Below are positions 8,169-12,626 of a stretch of DNA of 12,626 nt, piece by piece. The notes beneath the pieces were generated by a model, which searched no databases, had not been told where the DNA came from, and was given only the letters and a program-made list of their open reading frames with translations. Each line of letters starts with the position of its first letter. The first letter of the stretch is position 1. Source of the stretch: Spirogloea muscicola (lineage: Eukaryota; Streptophyta; Zygnematophyceae; Spirogloeales; Spirogloeaceae); assembly GCA_009602725.1 (NCBI GenBank), contig WELB01000389.1, positions 9,087-21,712 on the forward strand. Direction: 5' to 3'. The translations under genes and the position numbers were made by a program.

Positions 8169-9975
8169 GGCTTCCGTGGTGGTAATGTGGCTCCTCAGTT
8201 AGCTTGTCAGATATGCATGTGCTCATTCGGGGATATTAGTGTCCCCCTTAGCTAGCTCATTATCCCGTTAAGAGGACATTTGTAAGGCTAGAATTGGCCT
8301 CCCTTTTTGGGTCAGCTTAGCAGCAGGTGACGTACATTTGTCCAATGTGCTTGCCTTTGTACTTGGCCACACATGGCCTCCCCATCTCTCAATATACACG
8401 CATTTCCTTTCAATTTCAAGCGCACCGCCCGCCTTCTCTCATTCCACCAGACAAGCTGGCGGTTTTTTTATCTCCACGCTTGCCGGCTCCCTTGATCATG
8501 GAAACTTTCGCTCCTTATGTGGGCTGGCTTCTCAGAGCTCTCGCTCCTCTTGGTATAGCAGCTTCTTCCCCTTTGTGGGCTGATTCCAAAGAGCCACCGC
8601 CCCACTTAGAAGAGCTGCTTCTGCTTGTGCAGATGCTATGAGGCTGGCAGCAAGGCTAACAGCACGCAAGGCTGGCACGTACCTCGAGCTGTTACTGTCA
8701 ATCTGCGGATACAGCTGCCTAAGCAGTGTTGGATAGCAGATCTGGCAACTCTTGGCTGCATTGGATAGCCACAGCTCCCGTACTCTCCAATCCGTGTCCC
8801 CAGCTCTGCGTTTGCCTCTGTCCAAGAAACCAGCAGACCGCCCCATGCTTGGGGGTACAGACTCGAGTTGCTCATTGCGGGAACTGTGGAAACCCTTACC
8901 CGAGTTGGGTGGCAGCCACTAGCTAGGCTGCACCACAGCAGCACGGTCGCCTCACATACATACAGAATAAGTCCCAATGTGCCGAGGCCCCTCAGCTCAT
9001 CTGACTTCCTACTGCTGACACGGGGGTATTGAGGGCGCCCTGTCTGCCTAGCCTTTGGCTCCGTCATGAACACCTGTATGCATCTGGCTGGCATTTCACA
9101 GCCGATTCTTTCATATCAGCAGCCGCTTTCTCTGTCTTCTCTCTCTCTTCTCTCACAGGAAACGTTCTCACGGCCCACTAGACTGAGTCAGATGGTCACC
9201 CAGCCCATCCGCTGGTTCACCAAACTAACGGATGTGACAAAGTTATTACCCAGCGCCAGAGTGTTGGTCCACCGTACTACTTTCAACGAGCGGAACAATG
9301 GCAGCCTGCCAAGTGGTCAATTGCCAGTCTCTGCGGGAACTTGGCTAGTCACTGGTAGCTGCTCATGCCTCAAGAATATGGACTATACTTGATACGACCA
9401 CCTCATTCTCTCTCGTGCAGCTCTTTCTAGGCATCAGCTTATACCTTGCTGCAACTATACCAGAGTGTTCCTCGTACCTATGGAGGGCCTCAAGATCCTT
9501 ACTTTTTGTGATGCCTTCACGAGCTACACTGAGCAATAGGTCTGTGTTCACCATGAACTGAGTCATGGCTACTCCCCTGTACAGTGGCAATACACCACCT
9601 TGACAACACCGCACAGACCACTTGGGCGCCAGCTCCTGGTAATACCTACAGCCTCACTGGCCTTGCCTCCCAACAGATTTCACAGAGCGGCTCACTATGT
9701 GCAGAACAGAGATGCCGCCTGTGCGCCATGGGCCTTGACTGCTCGAGGAGCGCTGCGTGCGCATCTTCTCCAGTGAGTAAACACCTGGCAAGACCTCCAT
9801 GTTGAGCACTCCTTGAGAGCTCCGCCAGATTGCACCAGGTCCCAGTCTCTACTCCGTGCGCTTTTACCCTGACCCTCGATGCATCAGAGACCGGGTGGCC
9901 ACGTCCAGCAACGACCAGGAAGGAGGGCCACCGTCAGGTGCACTGCAACACCCAAGACGGGCATGCGCGAGTCGC

Positions 9976-12554
9976 CTAGCCGAACGTAGCAATGAGGAAC
10001 TTCTTGTAGATGCTCATGAACTTGGCTGTGAATGCTGCAAGTCAAAGTGGAGCAGCAGAGTAGGCGCGCGTGTGAGGGAGGAAGGGGACCATGGCGGCCG
10101 CCAGAGCTGACAGACAAGCTCATCAATTCATCAAATGACCCACCAGGGCTGAAGCCGCAAGTAAGACCCAACTTTGGGTGACAGCGCAGGACGAGAAAGT
10201 GGTGAGAGGTGCTGAGCGGACCTTCAAGGTGGAAGATGGCCTTCTGGCCCAGCTGCATGCGGTGTTCCTGAATCAATGTGTCAAGCGCACAGGGTGAACA
10301 AACATAATGAGTTGCGCCTCTAGTGAACTTAACAGCAAGTCCCACGTTGGCAGCTGCACATACCACAATGGAGAGGGTGGCTTGGTTTCAGACAGGAGCA
10401 AGGGAGAGGAGCTGGGCAACAGGGATGGAGGAGGGAGGTTCAGGGGCTAGGAGGAGAGGAAGGTGGCAAGGGGAGAGACAGAACGGAAAGGTGGGGCCTC
10501 ACATAGAAGGCCGCCCAGTGGCACACTTCATGCTTGAGCTCCGCGTCAAGCTTCTTGATAAGCTCCAGCGTCAGCCTCTGCATGTCGATCCACGTGCGGC
10601 AGAAAGATGACTAAGAGCAGCGGCAGGGCCCCCTGCTCCAGCATGCTTGCGAGCATGACTGATATAGCGGAGTATGCGGACTGGTGGTCCTGAAATTAAC
10701 CTCACAGCACGGTGTACTGAAGCATGGAGAAGTGGCAAGAAAGATGGCTTGGCAGTGGAGCTGGAGGGCGGCAAAGAAGGCGGACCTTGAGTATAACCTC
10801 CGCCGGGATGCAGTTGACAAGGAGCTCATAGAATTTGCCACGCACCATGAAGAGCCTACAGTTGAGGGCCACACACATGCTCCGTCAGTCAGTCAGTCAG
10901 GCACACAGGGGAGCATTTCCAGTACTGCAGCATCCAGCGTGGCAAGGTGGCTGCTATGCAACTCGCGAGTGCAGCACGGAAAACCTCTTGGGGCTCTGCT
11001 CGCCGAAGATGTCGCTCGCAATCTCGGCAATGTATGCCTCCCAGTCCGTCGTTTGAACTGGCTGCTTGTCAGAAAACGGGTATCTGTGCAGCCCACGGCA
11101 GCAGCCAAGTTGCACTCTAGTTACAAATAGGCATTGTTGAGAAAGCCCTTCTCTGTCCAGCTCTTTACAGTCTCCACTACATAGAGCAATAGAATGAAAG
11201 TGACGAGTCAGCGTCTGGGGTTGCTTGCTGCTAATGGAGAGAGAAAGGAAATAGGAACAGAGGCTCACTGCTTCACTTTGCATGCCTCGAGTGAGAGAAT
11301 AGCCCGCCGCAGATTGCGGTTGCTGGCAACTGCAATGCGCGCGGCCAGCACCGGTGGAAGAGACAACCCCTCCTTCTTGGCCACGTGTTGCAAGACGGCA
11401 GCAATCTGCATGCAGGACATGAGCAAAGTGAGCAATACTGACGCGCCGTACTCTGTGTCTCGCCTCTTCATCCTAGGCAATCAGGCATGGCCCACCGTAG
11501 GGTACTGGCGGGCTTCACCTCATCCAGTGTCGGCGCGGCGACGCGGACGTTGAGGCACCGCGACCGCACGGCCTCGATGACCTTGCTTGCGCTGTTGCAG
11601 CACAGCACGAGGCGGCACGCCGCGCTGTACTTCTCCATGGTGCGCCGCAGGGAGTGCTGCGCCTCCTTGGACAGCCGGTCCACCTCATTGAGCACCAGCA
11701 CTGGGAGGGCACCAGCACCAGTAAATGTAGGCGTAATTTAGGCAGCCGCAGATCCGCCAAACATCAGCAAACAGCAGCACGTGCCCATGTGCTGGGGAAA
11801 GCCAATTAAGTAAAGATCAAGTAAAGATCAGTCATTACTTGGTTTCCCAGAAGTAGCTGACATTTACTTGATGGACGACTAAAAAGTTCTTATGGCTGTA
11901 CGCTGAGGGCAGGGCGTACCTTTGACCTGGCGGTTCCCGGTGACGTCGAGCGGGCGGCTCTTGGCCATCTCCTTGATGACCTCCTGCACGACGTAGCGGT
12001 CCTGGTAGCCCGCGTCGCTCGGCGTCAGCTCCACATGGTGGTTGCTCGACACCGCCGTGAGCTCGATCTCGAGCTTTCTCGTTCCTGCCTGAACCCCCCG
12101 TCCACAGACGCGGCCGCCGCCCCCACTCCCAGCCATCAGTTGGCGGCTGCAATGCTCCTTGCCTGCTGCTGAAGGCGGCAACACCTAGCGCGAGCGACTG
12201 GCGGCTTGTTGCAGCCGATCGCAGAGGTCTGAGCACGGCCATGGCTCTCGTTGCTAACACAGACTGCCGGCTCACCTCGATCTTCCACGTCGTGTGCTCC
12301 ACCTTGACCTGCGGCGGCCGCAGCGTAGCAGCGCCCAGAGAGGTCTGTCAGAGGGCCCGGGACGGCTCTGGGCAGCGCGCTCGGCGGCCCCGACGCCGGC
12401 GCAACCACCGCTGCGGCGGCCATGGGAGGCGCTTCGGCGCGACCTTCTCGGCGGCGGGGCCGTACATCTCGCGCAGCAGCGCGGCGATGAGCGTCTTCTT
12501 CCCGGCGCCCGACGGCCCATAGAAGAGCAGGTGCGGGCAGTCCCCGCTGGCCGC
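9976..12554 (-). CDS. RFC3: Replication factor C subunit 3 (clamp-loader small subunit), 5'-partial, 10 exons in window
   Basis: RFC3 (human RFC3, yeast Rfc5) is a small AAA+ subunit of the nuclear clamp loader that places PCNA on primer-template DNA. Exons in coding order: 12554-12444, 12308-12276, 12088-11920, 11700-11519, 11405-11269, 11083-10985, 10855-10786, 10577-10503, 10267-10222, 10034-9976; all phases agree and the frame is intact. The 326 residues here include Walker [10 protein letters not shown] (12492-12518), [18 protein letters not shown], Walker-B-position [29 protein letters not shown], a sensor-1 Asn in [15 protein letters not shown] (SRC box), [45 protein letters not shown], and the C-terminus [15 protein letters not shown]. 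Plant RFC3 is about 354 residues, so only about 30 N-terminal residues are missing. An in-frame TGA upstream of 12554, plus the GGCGGCGCAG acceptor, shows the first exon(s) lie right of the window. Several donors are weak (GTCGCG, GTTTTC, GTCCGC) but are fixed by phase and homology. Confidence 0.96.
10884..10899. repeat. (GTCA)4 tetranucleotide repeat in an RFC3 intron
   Basis: Four perfect GTCA units lie in the intron 10856-10984. A short simple repeat with no evident role. Confidence 0.85.
11809..11872. repeat. Tandem 11-mer and inverted repeat inside an RFC3 intron
   Basis: Two tandem copies of AGTAAAGATCA occupy 11809-11830. Overlapping them, ATCAAGTAAA (11816-11825) pairs perfectly with TTTACTTGAT (11863-11872), giving a 10-base stem with a 37-base loop. 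Both sit in the 219-nt intron 11701-11919, which is more A/T-rich than the exons around it. Confidence 0.7.
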
Positions 12555-12626
12555 CTGCGCCGCCACCGCCGCCGGTCAGGCTCTCGCGGGCACCCGCCGC
12601 GGCGCAGAGAGGCGTCGCCGGCGCCG

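Larger units (their letters stand above)
7895..9975. other. About 2 kb intergenic region between RFC3 and bestrophin, no recognised gene
   Basis: The region lies upstream of bestrophin and downstream of RFC3, both on the minus strand, so it should contain the bestrophin promoter and RFC3 3' UTR. From about 8040 to 9840 it is less GC-rich than the flanking exons. The longest open frames are 8636-9094 minus, 9066-9392 plus, 8327-8641 plus and 9363-9614 minus; none shows a domain I recognise. A strong pyrimidine tract ending in CACAG (9126-9158, plus) looks like a 3' splice site. No terminal repeats, tRNA or transposase motif were found. An unrecognised gene or decayed mobile element remains possible. 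Confidence 0.5.

Noticed and set aside
8636-9094. 152-residue minus-strand open frame in the intergenic region
   Set aside because: No recognisable motif, Cys/Arg/Ser-rich composition, and no splice or promoter support. Not called as a gene.
1-12626. A novel defence, mobile or viral system
   Set aside because: The three gene models account for the conserved coding signal. No transposase, integrase, reverse transcriptase, terminal repeats or repeat-spacer array was visible on either strand.

Overview
The window is nuclear DNA from an intron-rich eukaryote, most likely a green alga (Chlorophyta). The evidence is GC-rich exons split by short GT-AG introns (mostly 100-430 nt), proteins closest in my memory to land-plant forms (a VCCN1-type bestrophin, and an RFC3 ending in a plant-like TFG tail), and TGTAA motifs where 3' ends are expected. 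No bacterial, plasmid, phage, CRISPR or viral feature was seen. Genes were rebuilt by hand from exon fragments that match conserved families and whose splice phases agree.

Layout: (1) about 1-4002, plus strand: APC7, a TPR subunit of the anaphase-promoting complex. Its N-terminus lies left of the window and its last exon is uncertain. (2) 4003-5145: convergent 3' region with TGTAA candidates on both strands. (3) 5146-7894, minus strand: a plant-type bestrophin anion channel in five exons, with a probable chloroplast transit peptide, a one-base frame break in exon 2, a long unconserved C-terminal tail, and a (GCC)9 run just upstream of the ATG. (4) 7895-9975: about 2 kb with no recognisable gene; the part next to 7895 should hold the bestrophin promoter. 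(5) 9976-12554, minus strand: replication factor C subunit 3, ten exons, with the first coding exon(s) beyond the right edge.

The genes do not form an operon-like unit. APC7 (mitotic ubiquitin ligase) and RFC3 (clamp loader) are both cell-cycle housekeeping genes; the bestrophin is a predicted thylakoid chloride channel. I found no convincing new system. The points most worth checking are the bestrophin frame break, the (GCC)9 run at its start, its C-terminal tail, the stop-free first APC7 intron, and the unexplained 2 kb intergenic region.
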